Shown: one piece after another, positions 36,921 to 46,993 of the stretch
Numbering within the stretch: the stretch's first letter is position 1
How the letters are laid out: the number at the start of each line of letters is the position of its first letter
Source: Leptolinea sp. HRD-7
GTDB taxonomy: Bacteria > Chloroflexota > Anaerolineae > Anaerolineales > Anaerolineaceae
Reading direction: 5' to 3'
DNA length: 64,000 nt
Assembly: GCA_024363285.1 (NCBI GenBank)
Contig: AP024710.1
Coordinates: forward strand, 3,194,001 to 3,258,000
The notes under the pieces: model-generated
What the model saw: only the letters and a program-made list of their open reading frames with translations
What the model was told of the DNA's origin: nothing
Database searches by the model: none
Program-made: the position numbers and the translations under genes

Positions 36921-39092
36921 TCAGGGAGCCTTTGTTCCCGCTTCTTCTTCTGAATTTTCAGCCGGATGAACAATAAAAATGACAAAATTCTTATTCTCAA
37001 TACGGCCTTGATAAATAGTTTCAAAATGGTCCGGATAAAGCTTTCGCAGCGCTTCAAGCGATTTCGTATCCCGGGTATTCAGGATGAACATTTTAGCCCG
37101 CGGGTCAGTAACGGTATCAGGGAACGCATCAGGCCATATGGCATAGTCTTTTATCGGGTATCCCGCGTTCATACCCACCAACCGGGTATCAACCCAGTAT
37201 GGATATCCCACCACATACGCCGAGTCAGGGTCACCATACATGCCGACAAAATCTTGTATCACCCGGCCGATATCAGAAGTATTGAGTGATTTCTCAAAAT
37301 AGATGCGGTTGTATTCCTTGAAAACCAGATTGTAATTCTGAGAAATACTGATCAAAATCAATATACTCGCCAGGAGACCAGATAACCATGTTCCGCTGAC
37401 GCCTCTGACCATTTTCTTAATGTTCTGAAGAAACGTATCCATCCCCAGAGCCGCGATCAAAAAGATGGGTACGAGCGCGCCGGACGTACGGTTCAGGCAC
37501 GGATTTTCATCCGGAAAAGCCAGAGAAAAAATGGATGGCAGCATTAAGAATGGCACAGCCAAAATTAGAAAAGGAATTCGCCAGTCGCGGGTTTGAATGT
37601 AACGCAATATTCCGGTTACTAAACCGATCAGATAAAGTACCGCGGTAACAACATCAAGCGCCGGACGTGATGGAACAGAATGTACCCAGATCGTCCCATT
37701 CCTCCAGAATGGCATGATGACCGCCCGCCAAAAATTCATCAGAAATATTTGCCAGGCAGGTCCGGGAAGCGGACGTTCAAATTCTCCCGCACGGGTTAAT
37801 GTACGGAACAGAAACCAATCCGGCTGGTCTACTATGTAACGAAAGAGGGGAAGAAACAATATAAATGCGGCAAATCCGGTAAAAATTAAACCATAGGACG
37901 CGAACTTCTGATGGCCGGTCTTCCAGTAATGTATAAAATACAGACAAACCCCGATGAATATCAATCCGGGTACTACTCTGAAAGGGCTGTAACCCTGCAG
38001 CCCGATACCGATGAAAAACCCTGCCAGAATAAGGTCAAACCATTTCTTCCGCCTAAAGCCCCGAAAGAAATACAACAGGGCCATCGCTGTAAACGCCGAA
38101 TACAATGTGAAGCGCAGACCGATCCGGGAGATGATATTGGGCCAGTAGCCAATGCCGCAAAGAAGGAAAGCGAACAACCCGACATATCGGTTTCCGATTT
38201 CCTTTCCCAGAAAATACATATACACAGCGGTTAACAGTCCCATAATGGCTGTTCCCAGCTTTAAGGTCATGAAAGATATACCGGTTCCAAAGATTATCGC
38301 CATTAAAGCAGAAAGGTACATCTGGAATGCTTCACGGCCGGTATTTCGAATGAAGAATATGGAGAATGACCCATGCAGCACATCATATACATCCAGCAGT
38401 TTTTCCGCGTGGTCGCTGATCATCTCACCCGGCACTTCATTCAAACGGTAGAAACGGAAGAACGTCACCAGGGCGAACACCAGCAGGCAAACCATCGTCC
38501 AGGGAGACACTGATAACCGGAAACCGCTGAGGAAAAACTGTTTGACTTTTTCCGCCAGACCGGCAAACTTTTCCTTCCACGGTACCACAGGGAAAAATGT
38601 GGCGATAAGCATCGTAATGGAAATGATCCACAGGGTCAGGTTTATTCCGGTAAATCTGTTCTTCTGGAACATCAACATGGCCGCGATGGCAAAACCAATA
38701 GTTGCGAAAAAGAAATTGGGGCGAAATACCTGCTCTTGCGGTTCTTCGTCAACGTAAGGATACAGGTTAGTATCAAATTTCTTCGAAAACCAACCGTATA
38801 ATATCCAGATGATCCCACTGGAAGTGAATACCAATGAAATGCTGACAGTACTATAAGGAGGTTCCAGCAGACTTTGCCCGATCAGCATCACAAAAAGTGC
38901 AATGATCAGGAAGAACACAGGTTGAAAAATAGTGCGGGAACCGGATCTGGTTTTAATTTTCTTATCCGGAGAGGGTACGGTTTTGATCATCCCGTCTTCA
39001 TCCGGAATCTCAACTACAGGGTTTCTCCCCGGAAAAATTTTGCTTTTAATATAATCAAGGACACTGGGTTCCGAATTTTCAGGAAGCGTCAT
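36921..39092 (-). CDS. GT39/ArnT-like polytopic glycosyltransferase
   Basis: 723 residues. A soluble N-terminal stretch of about 50 residues, then two short membrane-helix pairs (about 52-110 and 125-170) and the GT-C core from about 195. It begins F-F-R-F-Y-R-L-N-E-V-P-G-E-M-I-S-D-H-A-E-K, with Asp and Glu in the first outer loop as in ArnT/PMT-type enzymes. A soluble tail (about 600-723) contains Y-V-V-G-Y-P-Y-W-V-D-T-R. It should use a polyprenyl-phospho-sugar donor outside the membrane. GGAG precedes the ATG. It is separated by 58 bases from the methyltransferase gene upstream and one base from the fused protein downstream. Confidence 0.8.
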   Translation of the reverse strand: MTLPENSEPSVLDYIKSKIFPGRNPVVEIPDEDGMIKTVPSPDKKIKTRSGSRTIFQPVFFLIIALFVMLIGQSLLEPPYSTVSISLVFTSSGIIWILYGWFSKKFDTNLYPYVDEEPQEQVFRPNFFFATIGFAIAAMLMFQKNRFTGINLTLWIISITMLIATFFPVVPWKEKFAGLAEKVKQFFLSGFRLSVSPWTMVCLLVFALVTFFRFYRLNEVPGEMISDHAEKLLDVYDVLHGSFSIFFIRNTGREAFQMYLSALMAIIFGTGISFMTLKLGTAIMGLLTAVYMYFLGKEIGNRYVGLFAFLLCGIGYWPNIISRIGLRFTLYSAFTAMALLYFFRGFRRKKWFDLILAGFFIGIGLQGYSPFRVVPGLIFIGVCLYFIHYWKTGHQKFASYGLIFTGFAAFILFLPLFRYIVDQPDWFLFRTLTRAGEFERPLPGPAWQIFLMNFWRAVIMPFWRNGTIWVHSVPSRPALDVVTAVLYLIGLVTGILRYIQTRDWRIPFLILAVPFLMLPSIFSLAFPDENPCLNRTSGALVPIFLIAALGMDTFLQNIKKMVRGVSGTWLSGLLASILILISISQNYNLVFKEYNRIYFEKSLNTSDIGRVIQDFVGMYGDPDSAYVVGYPYWVDTRLVGMNAGYPIKDYAIWPDAFPDTVTDPRAKMFILNTRDTKSLEALRKLYPDHFETIYQGRIENKNFVIFIVHPAENSEEEAGTKAP

Positions 39093-39150
39093 TGTTTTCT
39101 CCGTTATTCAGATGTGAATTTTACCCCACCCTAAAAAGAAAACATCCCCA

Positions 39151-39969
39151 TCAGCGTTCTTTTTTGCGGACAATATAAAAAGTATATACTCCTGCAGGCT
39201 GTTCGTCTGCTTCATCATATACCGGTTTGACAATACGGTTGGTCAATACAAAATTCCATTTTTCCTGCGCAACATTCCACCGCCGTATGAGGAAATGAAG
39301 CACCAATGATGGAAGCCCGAAATAATGACCCCACTCAAGAATATGTAGAGAATTGGGTGAAAAATAATGCCACCATCGTTCAATCTCAAAACCACATTCG
39401 TTTAACCGTGCTTGCCAGGTATTTGGATCGTCACAATGAATGTGACGGCACACCGTATTGAAAAAACCTCGGTACCAATTTCCCAATATTTTTAAACCGA
39501 TCCGATCGAAGAAGCCGGAGACGGAAAGATTAGGCAGGAATGAATCATTTGGCACACAGAAAACAAACCGGCCGCCGGGTTTCATTACCCTGGCCATCTC
39601 TTTTAATGTAGTATCCAAATCGGGAATGTGTTCCAGCACTGAATTGCTCAACGCGCTGGAAAAATAATTGTCTGGAAAAGGCAGGGTATAGCCGCTCCCC
39701 TGCACTACCAGCTCATATCCGCCATTGTTTTGTGCCAGGCGCACCGGGCCTGTCCACGGGTCAATGCCGACATCCACCTTTTCATCCATAGCAATGGTGA
39801 CAAAGTGACCGTCACCGCATCCCAGGTCAAGGATTGGATGTTGAAGATTGAACCCCGGGTATTGCCGGGCTTCAACAGCACGCAAAACGGCTCGGAAATA
39901 CGGCAGTTCTTTTATATGCAGCCAGAGATAATCTTTCGTTGAAACGGTTCTATTGTTTGTCATTGCCAC
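39151..39969 (-). CDS. Class I SAM-dependent methyltransferase
   Basis: 272 residues. SAM-binding motif I is L-D-L-G-C-G-D-G-H-F near residue 48, with D-V-G-I-D-P as motif II, then L-S-N-S-V-L-E-H-I-P-D-L-D and M-K-P-G-G-R-F-V-F-C-V-P as motif III, the layout of Methyltransf_11 members. It overlaps the GT4 gene by about 20 bases, so a sugar or lipid acceptor in the same pathway is plausible. Either GTG at 39969 or ATG at 39963 can start it. Exact substrate unknown. Confidence 0.85.
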   Translation of the reverse strand: MAMTNNRTVSTKDYLWLHIKELPYFRAVLRAVEARQYPGFNLQHPILDLGCGDGHFVTIAMDEKVDVGIDPWTGPVRLAQNNGGYELVVQGSGYTLPFPDNYFSSALSNSVLEHIPDLDTTLKEMARVMKPGGRFVFCVPNDSFLPNLSVSGFFDRIGLKILGNWYRGFFNTVCRHIHCDDPNTWQARLNECGFEIERWWHYFSPNSLHILEWGHYFGLPSLVLHFLIRRWNVAQEKWNFVLTNRIVKPVYDEADEQPAGVYTFYIVRKKER

Positions 39970-41128
39970 TTATCTCGCAAGAAATCTCGGTGAACAACTC
40001 TTCATAAAATTCCGCCACCCTGTCAGGGTCATATTCCATGCGGATCTTTTCTTTATCCGGAGAAAAGGATTTGCGCTCATCAAGCACTTTCAAAACAGCG
40101 TTAGCCAGGCTTTCAGCACTTCCAATTTCTGCAATCGCGCCCATCCCATGACGTTTGACTGGCTGGCGTACGCCGGGGAGATTGGATGCCACACTTGGAA
40201 CACCATTTAACATGGCTTCGATCTGTACCAATCCAAATGCTTCTGTTGAGTTTAAGCTGGGAAGAACCAACACATCGATGGCTTTATAAAACGCCGCCAT
40301 TTGCTGCGGGTTTAATTCACCCACAAATTTCCAAACCCCTGATTCCTCGTACCTCTTGATCATAGGGTCCAATCGACGGGCATAGTCTTCTTCTCCGATA
40401 ATTCCTTTATAAGGTCCGGCAAAAAGCACGCGGGTTGATGGATGTTGATTCAAGATGGCTGGCAGCGCGGATAAGAGTACTTCGACACCTTTTTCTGTCG
40501 CCAGTCGGGCTGCCATGCCGATGACCGGTGAACGGCCATCCGGGTTGTTTTCCGCAATAAAATCGGTTACCGCTTCTTCATCTGTCTCCGGCAAAACCAC
40601 CGGCGGTGAAAAAACACGGATCTTCTTCTTAAAGCCGGAAAGGTATGGTGAATGGTCGGCGTAATCCTGTGTATAGGTGACAACCTTATGCGTGAACCGG
40701 GCGGTGAGATCATTCATAAACAGCACTCCCTGGTTCGCCGCCCAGGCGAGTATTCCCGGGGGCATGTGCAGATCGCAATGGTAGGTTACGACAGTCGGCT
40801 TGCGTAATAACCGTCCACGTAAGGCAATACCCGCCGCGTCAAATTGAGGCAGGTGGAGCTGTATCCAGTCATTTTCCGCCACCAGTTTATTGGCAATGAG
40901 TCCAAAGGTGGGCATGATCACACCTTTGCTGATCCGTGCCAGCACAGGTACGCGAACGATCTTCACCCCGTCACAGGTTTCTTCGTAAGGCAAATCTTTG
41001 CGGTAGTGTGATGTCAGCACGGTGACAGAATGGCCGCGCGCGGCCAGCGCTCTGGCAATCCGTTCTGCGTAAATTGTCAGCCCGCTGGTGTGGGGCCGGT
41101 AATATGTGAGGGCAATAAGTATACGCAT
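39950..41128 (-). CDS. GT4-family glycosyltransferase
   Basis: 392 residues of GT-B fold. N-terminal R-I-L-I-A-L-T-Y-Y-R-P-H-T-S-G-L-T-I-Y and A-R-A-L-A-A-R-G-H-S-V-T-V-L; C-terminal G-M-A-A-R-L-A-T-E-K-G-V-E near residue 205, and the retaining-enzyme E-x7-E region S-T-E-A-F-G-L-V-Q-I-E-A. It transfers a sugar from a nucleotide donor in the cytoplasm or at the inner membrane face; donor and acceptor unknown. I take the ATG at 41128; a TTG just upstream is less likely. It lies 15 bases after the epimerase stop. Confidence 0.9.
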   Translation of the reverse strand: MRILIALTYYRPHTSGLTIYAERIARALAARGHSVTVLTSHYRKDLPYEETCDGVKIVRVPVLARISKGVIMPTFGLIANKLVAENDWIQLHLPQFDAAGIALRGRLLRKPTVVTYHCDLHMPPGILAWAANQGVLFMNDLTARFTHKVVTYTQDYADHSPYLSGFKKKIRVFSPPVVLPETDEEAVTDFIAENNPDGRSPVIGMAARLATEKGVEVLLSALPAILNQHPSTRVLFAGPYKGIIGEEDYARRLDPMIKRYEESGVWKFVGELNPQQMAAFYKAIDVLVLPSLNSTEAFGLVQIEAMLNGVPSVASNLPGVRQPVKRHGMGAIAEIGSAESLANAVLKVLDERKSFSPDKEKIRMEYDPDRVAEFYEELFTEISCEISGNDKQ

Positions 41129-41143
41129 CAAGTAACAGCCGGG

Positions 41144-42190
41144 TTACTGGAATAAATGAATATTATTTCGTACCCAGTCTTGCAATTTCTGGATGCCGTC
41201 TTCTACATTGATTTTGGGGCTCCAGCCCAATTCTTCCCGGGCTTTGCGAATATCAGAGACATAAATTCGCTGGTCTCCCGGCCGCCAGTTTGAGCGTTCA
41301 ACATGCAGAGGGTGCCCTACATGTTTTTCCAGAATCGGAGCAAATTCTTCCCAAACCGATAATACGTTTTCGCTTCCACCACCAACGTTATACACCTTAC
41401 CCGCGGCGGTCTTTATATTAGCCACAGCCAGGTCATACGCGTCCAGCAGGTCGTCAACAAAAAGCAGATCCCGCACCTGCTTTCCATCGCCATAAATCGT
41501 CATTTTTCGTCCGGCAGCGGCAGCAATAACAAACCAGGCGACCCAACCCTGATCTTCTACCCCAAACTGCCGGGGGCCGTAAATACAACTTTGTCGAAAT
41601 ACTACGGTCTTTACCCCATAAATTCGGGCGTAATCGCGAACATATTGGTCGCCGCAGCCCTTGGAACAACCGTACGGCGAGTGGAAATCCAACGGCATCT
41701 CTTCGGAAATCCCCTGGGGATAATCTACATATTCATACCGGGTTGCGGTTTCCCGAACTTTTACGTCTTCCATTCCACCATATACTTTGTTTGTGGAAGC
41801 ATATAGAAAAACGGGTTTCTTTTTCGATGCCCGGGCGGCTTCCAATGCGTTGAAGGTACCCAGCGCGTTGACTTCGAAATCGTCTCGCGGGTGTGTAACC
41901 GATGTGGTGACAGCCACCTGCGCTGCCAGATGTACCATTACATCAGCTTCGTTAGCCAGCATGGTCAATTTTTCAGGCTTCCGAACATCATCAATGACCA
42001 GTTGAAAAGAATCATGGCCGTATTGTTCACGCAGCCACTCCACATTACGCCGAGAACCGTCGCGTGAAAGATTATCAAAGACGATTACTCTGTCACCCCG
42101 TTTTATTAACCGGGAAACATAATTTGAGCCTATGAAACCGGCACCACCGGTGATCAAATAAGTTTTCACTGTATCTCTCCGAAAGTTCAT
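41144..42190 (-). CDS. NAD-dependent sugar epimerase, CDP-paratose 2-epimerase-like
   Basis: 348 residues of the extended SDR family. Rossmann motif T-G-G-A-G-F-I-G-S-N near residue 14, H-L-A-A-Q-V-A-V, and the catalytic Y-x3-K in S-P-Y-G-C-S-K. The segments V-V-F-R-Q-S-C-I-Y-G-P-R-Q-F-G and E-D-Q-G-W-V-A-W-F are those of CDP-paratose/CDP-tyvelose 2-epimerases rather than of UDP-glucose or GDP-mannose enzymes. It probably interconverts a nucleotide-activated sugar for the envelope glycan. The start overlaps the flippase-like stop by four bases (ATGA). Substrate assignment is tentative because no CDP-sugar synthesis genes are in view. Confidence 0.8.
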   Translation of the reverse strand: MNFRRDTVKTYLITGGAGFIGSNYVSRLIKRGDRVIVFDNLSRDGSRRNVEWLREQYGHDSFQLVIDDVRKPEKLTMLANEADVMVHLAAQVAVTTSVTHPRDDFEVNALGTFNALEAARASKKKPVFLYASTNKVYGGMEDVKVRETATRYEYVDYPQGISEEMPLDFHSPYGCSKGCGDQYVRDYARIYGVKTVVFRQSCIYGPRQFGVEDQGWVAWFVIAAAAGRKMTIYGDGKQVRDLLFVDDLLDAYDLAVANIKTAAGKVYNVGGGSENVLSVWEEFAPILEKHVGHPLHVERSNWRPGDQRIYVSDIRKAREELGWSPKINVEDGIQKLQDWVRNNIHLFQ

Positions 42191-43218
42191 CCCTCTTCGG
42201 ATGGGGAAGAAGATGCTTCTTTTTGAGTTTGGGCTGCCTTGAAAATGGATCCGAGAGAACGGCCCTCTTTCATTAATCCAATCATACCAAGAATTCCGGT
42301 AACGGCGAATTGAATAAAATGCATCACCACGGCATATACCAGCGCGAATGTAGAGTCGATACCAACCAGCGCCAGAGCCCCCACCAGTGAGGCTTCAAAC
42401 ACACCCAGAGCGGCCGGTGCGGAAGGAATGGCTATCCCCATGGCTAACACAGAATCCAACAGAACGCCCCACCATATTGGCGCATCAGGTTTGATGGATA
42501 GAACTACCACATAATAGTTTAAAACACCGATGATCCACGAGATGGCGATCCAAAAAACCGCGATTAGAAAAGATTGCGGACGTGTTAACGCTCCCAGCCC
42601 TTCAAGCATATTATCCAGATATGGCAAGATATACTTTTTTACAGGTTTATATTTGCCGGGGCCTTTCAAAACCCAGGAGTGTACAGTATCACGGTTGCGT
42701 GCGACCAGGAACATGATCACCAACCCGATGACGACCAGCACCAGGGTAGTGAGGGCAACCGGTTTAGCCCATGTGAGTGACAGAGCCAGCGGTAGAGAAC
42801 TGAGCAACAACAGGGCGGCAAAAGCCAGGTCAAATACTCGCTCTATGATGATCGTGGAAAGCACATGGAACGTGCCCAGCCCGGTAGTCTGCCCGAGTAA
42901 AATTGCCCTGCCAACTTCACCAGCGCGCAAGGGGAAAAGATTGTTCAACAAATATCCCGCGTTTACCGCGAAGAAAGATTGTGAAATGGTTGGTTTATTA
43001 TTTAACAGGATCCGCGATGTTATAGCCCGGGTAAGACAAAACAACACTGTCATTGTGATCCCGGAAAGAATAAAAATCGGCTTGATCTTTGTGAACGCGC
43101 TTCCGAGATCATTAAAATTGGCCAGATTAAACACAAGGTAAATTGCCAGAATGCTGATCAGCACTCCTGGCAGCCAGCCTTTAACTTTGTTCCACAGGCT
43201 GAATTTCTTCTCTGTCAT
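42187..43218 (-). CDS. UPF0104/LPG-synthase-TM flippase-like membrane protein
   Basis: 343 residues with about eight membrane helices. Family patches: an R-A-I-T-S-R-I-L-L arginine helix near 63, [20 protein letters not shown] near 85-104 (the most conserved segment of the lysylphosphatidylglycerol-synthase TM family), [10 protein letters not shown] and [11 protein letters not shown]. Members act as lipid flippases or lipid-linked-sugar factors. No soluble synthetase domain is attached. It overlaps lepA and the epimerase gene by four bases on each side. Confidence 0.85.
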   Translation of the reverse strand: MTEKKFSLWNKVKGWLPGVLISILAIYLVFNLANFNDLGSAFTKIKPIFILSGITMTVLFCLTRAITSRILLNNKPTISQSFFAVNAGYLLNNLFPLRAGEVGRAILLGQTTGLGTFHVLSTIIIERVFDLAFAALLLLSSLPLALSLTWAKPVALTTLVLVVIGLVIMFLVARNRDTVHSWVLKGPGKYKPVKKYILPYLDNMLEGLGALTRPQSFLIAVFWIAISWIIGVLNYYVVVLSIKPDAPIWWGVLLDSVLAMGIAIPSAPAALGVFEASLVGALALVGIDSTFALVYAVVMHFIQFAVTGILGMIGLMKEGRSLGSIFKAAQTQKEASSSPSEEG

Positions 43219-45014
43219 TCTTCCTCCAGCTGCAAAACGGCCATGAACGCCGCCTGTGGAATCTCCACCTTGCCGATCAATTTCATGCGTTTCTTGCCTT
43301 TTTTCTGTTTGTCCAGCAATTTATTCTTTCGGGTTATGTCGCCACCGTAACATTTGGCAAGCACGTCTTTGCGGACTGCTTTGATGTTCGCGCGCGAAAT
43401 AATCCGGCCAGAAGATGACGCCTGAATGGGAACGTCAAATTGTTGCCGGGGAATCAGATCTTTCAATTTTGTAACCAGGCTCTGACCGCGATGGTAAGCT
43501 TCATCTTTATGCACGATAGTAGCCAACGCGTCCACCGGGTCCTGATTAACAAGTACTTCCAGTTTCACCAGGTTACCTGCCCGGTAATCGCAAAAATGGT
43601 AATCCATTGAGGCGTAACCGCGCGTGCGTGATTTTAACTCATCAAAGAAGTTGACAATGATCTCTGATAACGGTATTTCAAAAGATAATTGAACGCGGTT
43701 GGGAGCCGGGTAATCTTGTTCTTTAAAAATCCCACGGCGTTTTGTTACCAGATCCATGATCGTGCCGTAGTAATCGGTGGGGCTGAAAATTTCCAGGTTC
43801 ATCCACGGTTCGCAGATCTCTTTGATCATACCTTCATCCGGCAATTGAACCGGCGAATCGATGATCACCACTTCCCCGTTATGCATGTGCACCTGGTATT
43901 CCACAGATGGTGCAGTAACAATGATATCCAGGTCGTATTCCCGTTCCAAACGCTCCTGGATGATCTCCATATGGAACAGGCCGAGAAACCCGCATCGAAA
44001 ACCGAAATTTAATGCCTGGCTGGTTTCAGGTTCAAAGACCAAAGAAGCATCATTTAATTGAAGTTTTTCCAAAGCTTCTTTCAATTCAGGGTAATCTTCA
44101 CCTTCGACCGGGTAAATACCAGCGAATACCATGGGTTTGGGATGTTGGTAGCCAGCCAACGCGGTTTCAGCCGGATTGGCCGTTAATGTGATAGTGTCAC
44201 CCACACGACATTCTGTGACTGATTTCAATCCCGTAGCGATATAACCCACGTCACCGGCTTCAAGCAGGTCTGCCGCTTTCATGGTCGGTACAAACACACC
44301 AACTTCTACCGGCTTGAGGTTGACATTATGCGCCATCAGGTGAAGTTCATCACGAGCGGATATCTTTCCTTCAAAAACACGCACATAAGCGATCACACCC
44401 TTATAGCTGTCATAATGTGAGTCAAAGATCAAAGCGCGAGTAGTAGTATCAATAACACCTTTAGGAGGTGGAATTTTATTGACAATGATCTCTAATACTT
44501 GATCGACATTTGTGCCGTCTTTTGCCGAGATACGGGGAATATCGGTAGCCGGAAAACCCAACAGGTTTTCCAGATCCTGGGCTACTTCATCCGGCCGGGC
44601 GGAAGGCAGGTCAATCTTGTTGATCACAGGAATGATCACCAGATTAGAATCCAGCGCCAGGTACAGGTTGGCCAGAGTCTGGGCTTCAATTCCCTGCGTT
44701 GCGTCCACGACTAAAAGCGCGCCTTCGCACGCGGCAAGCGCACGACTGACTTCATACCCAAAGTCAACGTGCCCCGGGGTATCGATCAAGTTCAATTCAT
44801 AGGAAATGCCATCCTGCGCGGTATACATCATGCGAACAGCCGATGCCTTGATAGTTACACCCTTTTCCCGCTCCAAATCCATACTGTCAAGGATCTGGGC
44901 TGTCATATCACGTTCAGAGATAGTTCCTGTCAACTGCAAAAGACGATCAGCCAGCGTGGACTTCCCGTGGTCAATATGGGCAATAATACAAAAATTGCGA
45001 ATTCGTTCTATCAT
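43215..45014 (-). CDS. lepA: Elongation factor 4
   Basis: 599 residues, normal length. GTPase motifs: [11 protein letters not shown] (G1), D-T-P-G-H-V-D-F (G3) and N-K-I-D-L-P (G4). The LepA-specific C-terminal domain has a basic end ([15 protein letters not shown]). The protein binds ribosomes and back-translocates or remodels stalled elongation complexes. It is the first gene of the 20 kb envelope run, which is an unusual position. TATACT on the minus strand (45025-45030) lies ten bases before the ATG, so the mRNA would have almost no leader, and I see no Shine-Dalgarno sequence. Confidence 0.97.
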   Translation of the reverse strand: MIERIRNFCIIAHIDHGKSTLADRLLQLTGTISERDMTAQILDSMDLEREKGVTIKASAVRMMYTAQDGISYELNLIDTPGHVDFGYEVSRALAACEGALLVVDATQGIEAQTLANLYLALDSNLVIIPVINKIDLPSARPDEVAQDLENLLGFPATDIPRISAKDGTNVDQVLEIIVNKIPPPKGVIDTTTRALIFDSHYDSYKGVIAYVRVFEGKISARDELHLMAHNVNLKPVEVGVFVPTMKAADLLEAGDVGYIATGLKSVTECRVGDTITLTANPAETALAGYQHPKPMVFAGIYPVEGEDYPELKEALEKLQLNDASLVFEPETSQALNFGFRCGFLGLFHMEIIQERLEREYDLDIIVTAPSVEYQVHMHNGEVVIIDSPVQLPDEGMIKEICEPWMNLEIFSPTDYYGTIMDLVTKRRGIFKEQDYPAPNRVQLSFEIPLSEIIVNFFDELKSRTRGYASMDYHFCDYRAGNLVKLEVLVNQDPVDALATIVHKDEAYHRGQSLVTKLKDLIPRQQFDVPIQASSSGRIISRANIKAVRKDVLAKCYGGDITRKNKLLDKQKKGKKRMKLIGKVEIPQAAFMAVLQLEEE

Positions 45015-45024
45015 AATCGCCGAT

Positions 45025-45030
45025 AGTATA
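45025..45030 (-). promoter_or_regulatory. -10 box of the lepA-led operon
   Basis: TATACT on the minus strand, ten bases from the ATG. No convincing -35 at the usual spacing. The predicted transcript has a leader of about three bases. Confidence 0.4.
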
Positions 45031-45263
45031 CCCCGAAAAGTCGTTTCGTTTCTTTGATAAAACTTTTCATATCTTCAATGAAATGATCATTTTTTTCGTT
45101 TAGTGATTGGGTTGAATTATTTTGACCGATGGATAATGTTCCTGCTAACGTCGATAAATTTCATTTTCTTTCCCCCTGTGTTTTTTCGGTGATATCAGTA
45201 ATCCGGGTTTCTCAGATGAAAAAGAATAATTACCAATATAAAATGAACCAACCTAATAACACA

Positions 45264-45306
45264 AAAGAGCCAGATTTATCGACTACTTCGATAGATCTGG
45301 CTCTTT
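45264..45306 (-). terminator. Rho-independent terminator of the radical SAM gene
   Basis: AAAGAGCCAGAT (45264-45275) pairs perfectly with ATCTGGCTCTTT (45295-45306). The inner arms ATCGA/TCGAT extend the stem. The minus-strand transcript continues into CTTTTGTGTT. Confidence 0.85.
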
Positions 45307-45322
45307 AATTATTAAAGAATTG

Positions 45323-46825
45323 TCAGGCAGCAATGGCAGAAACGCCCTCAAGGGCATGCATCTCACTGACGCGCTTAAAGTGGTACCAGTACACGGTGAA
45401 AGTAATGGCCAACGGAAGCTTTTTCGGTTCGTGGATCAACGTCCAGAAGAACAGGTCCCAGTAATACTTCCGCTCAGGGCTGAGAATTCCGATCTTCCAG
45501 ATAGTTCGGAACAGAGCCAGCACTTCTTGCATTTCCATGGTTACCGGGGCGCTTACCGGGTTATAGTTCGAAAGGAACGTCTTGACCCTCGCATAGAATC
45601 CTTCAGCAGAATAAATTTTCTTCAAAATAGTCTTGTATCCGTCTTTCAATACCGTAATATCCATTTTCGGGATGATATTCGTTGAGCCGTCAGTGTTATC
45701 ACCGGTCATTTCGGTGTTTATGCGGCCTTCTTTCTTCAACCGTTCATACAACGGAGTGCCAAAAGGCGCTTGAAGCAAACCCACCATCGCGGTGACAATT
45801 CCGCTGTTCTGAATGAAATCAATCTGACGTTGAAAGATGCTCGGTGTATCTGCGTCAAAACCCACAATAAAACCGCCCATAACCTGAAGTCCATTTCGCT
45901 GCAAATTTTTAACATTCTCTAACAGGCTGCGTCCCTTATTCTGACTTTTGTGGCATTCCGTCAGGCTAAGCTCGTCGGGGGTTTCAATACCCACAAACAC
46001 GGAGATAAAACCCGCATCTGTCATCAACTTCATTAATTCCGGATCATCCGCCAGGTTGATGGAAGCTTCGGTAATGAAATTCATACCGATCTTGCCTTTA
46101 CGCCAGGCGATCAAAGCAGGAAGAACATCCTCTTTGAGAGCTTTTTTGTTACCGATGAAGTTGTCATCCACAAAAAAGACATTCCGGCGCCAACCTTGAT
46201 CATAGATCGCGTCTAGCTCCGCGATAATCTGCTTTGAAGTTTTCAACCTCGGCACATGGCCAAGCATTGCGGTAATGTTACAGAACTCGCAACCAAAAGG
46301 GCATCCGCGCGAAAATTGAATGGCCATGGAATCGTAACGTTTCATATCCAGCAGTTCCCACATCGGAACGGGCGTCCTGGTAATATCAGCGTATTGTTGA
46401 GTGGAATACGTCTTTTTCAATGTGCCGGATTCCAGGTCCTTCAGGAACATCGGGAATGTGATTTCGCCTTCGTTCAGCACAAAGTGGTCAATTTCTGGAA
46501 AGTCCTGCCATTCTCCAATAAAGATAGGCCCGCCGCCAACGATCAACTTTCCTGCAGGCCTTATTCTGCGGGCGACTTCATGCGTAGATTTCCGTTGAAT
46601 ATCCATCGCGCTGATAAAAACCATATCCGCCCATTCAATGTCATCATCGGATAATTGTGTGACATTCATATCAACAAGGCGCTTTTCCCAGCCAGCGGGA
46701 GACATCGCCGCGATGGTCAGTAAACCCAGTGGCGGGTTTGACGAGCTTTTACGAACAAACTGGAGAGCGTGCTTAAAGCTCCAGAAGGTATCAGGAAATT
46801 CAGGGTAAACCAAAAGTACTTTCAT
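45323..46825 (-). CDS. B12-binding radical SAM protein (DUF4070 type)
   Basis: 500 residues. Residues 1-150 form a cobalamin-binding-like Rossmann domain. The radical SAM core begins near 185 with the cluster motif C-P-F-G-C-E-F-C-N-I (C-x3-C-x2-C), followed by V-F-F-V-D-D-N-F-I-G-N and F-V-G-I-E-T-P. The C-terminal part (about 400-500) is the DUF4070 type. Relatives include methylases such as the hopanoid C-2 methylase HpnP, but no hopanoid genes are nearby and the substrate is unknown. The frame extends 44 codons upstream; AGGAG selects the second of two adjacent ATGs at 46825. Promoter and palindromes are in the divergent region 46843-46943. Confidence 0.85.
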   Translation of the reverse strand: MKVLLVYPEFPDTFWSFKHALQFVRKSSSNPPLGLLTIAAMSPAGWEKRLVDMNVTQLSDDDIEWADMVFISAMDIQRKSTHEVARRIRPAGKLIVGGGPIFIGEWQDFPEIDHFVLNEGEITFPMFLKDLESGTLKKTYSTQQYADITRTPVPMWELLDMKRYDSMAIQFSRGCPFGCEFCNITAMLGHVPRLKTSKQIIAELDAIYDQGWRRNVFFVDDNFIGNKKALKEDVLPALIAWRKGKIGMNFITEASINLADDPELMKLMTDAGFISVFVGIETPDELSLTECHKSQNKGRSLLENVKNLQRNGLQVMGGFIVGFDADTPSIFQRQIDFIQNSGIVTAMVGLLQAPFGTPLYERLKKEGRINTEMTGDNTDGSTNIIPKMDITVLKDGYKTILKKIYSAEGFYARVKTFLSNYNPVSAPVTMEMQEVLALFRTIWKIGILSPERKYYWDLFFWTLIHEPKKLPLAITFTVYWYHFKRVSEMHALEGVSAIAA

Positions 46826-46842
46826 CATTGCTCCTGCGTGAC

Positions 46843-46943
46843 TATCAATTTTTTTTGATATGCATAACCTTAATCCGTTTGCGGTAAACGGGCAGCATCC
46901 AGAAGTCACAGAATAAGTCCTATTAAAAGTTGTGACCTGTGAC
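46843..46943. promoter_or_regulatory. Divergent regulatory region with two palindromes and heptamer repeats
   Basis: Palindrome 1 is TATCAATTTTTTTTGATA (46843-46860). Palindrome 2 is CCGTTTGCGGTAAACGG (46875-46891). A minus-strand promoter TTTACC (46883-46888), 16 bases, TATGCA (46861-46866) overlaps palindrome 2. Heptamers TTGTGAC (46930-46936) and CTGTGAC (46937-46943) stand in tandem, with an inverted GTCACAG at 46905-46911. Confidence 0.4.
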
Positions 46944-46987
46944 AAAAGATAGTCCATCAGATTGATTTCAGGTAATTACCCCGATGC

Positions 46988-46993
46988 TATAAT
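46988..46993 (+). promoter_or_regulatory. -10 box for the leaderless NarL-type kinase start
   Basis: TATAAT seven bases before the GTG at 47001; transcription would begin on the start codon itself. TTGATT at 46962-46967 is a possible but wide-spaced -35. Confidence 0.5.

Larger units (their letters stand above)
45015..45322. other. 308-base intergenic region
   Basis: AT-rich. It holds the lepA -10 box (TATACT, minus strand, 45025-45030) at its left end and the terminator of the radical SAM gene (45264-45306) at its right end. Between these I see no credible reading frame, repeat or RNA gene. Confidence 0.6.

Noticed and set aside
36920..37057. 46-residue N-terminal extension of the DUF2298 fusion protein
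   Set aside because: It lies in the coding region of the preceding GT39 gene; the ATG at 36919, one base after that gene's stop, fits coupling.
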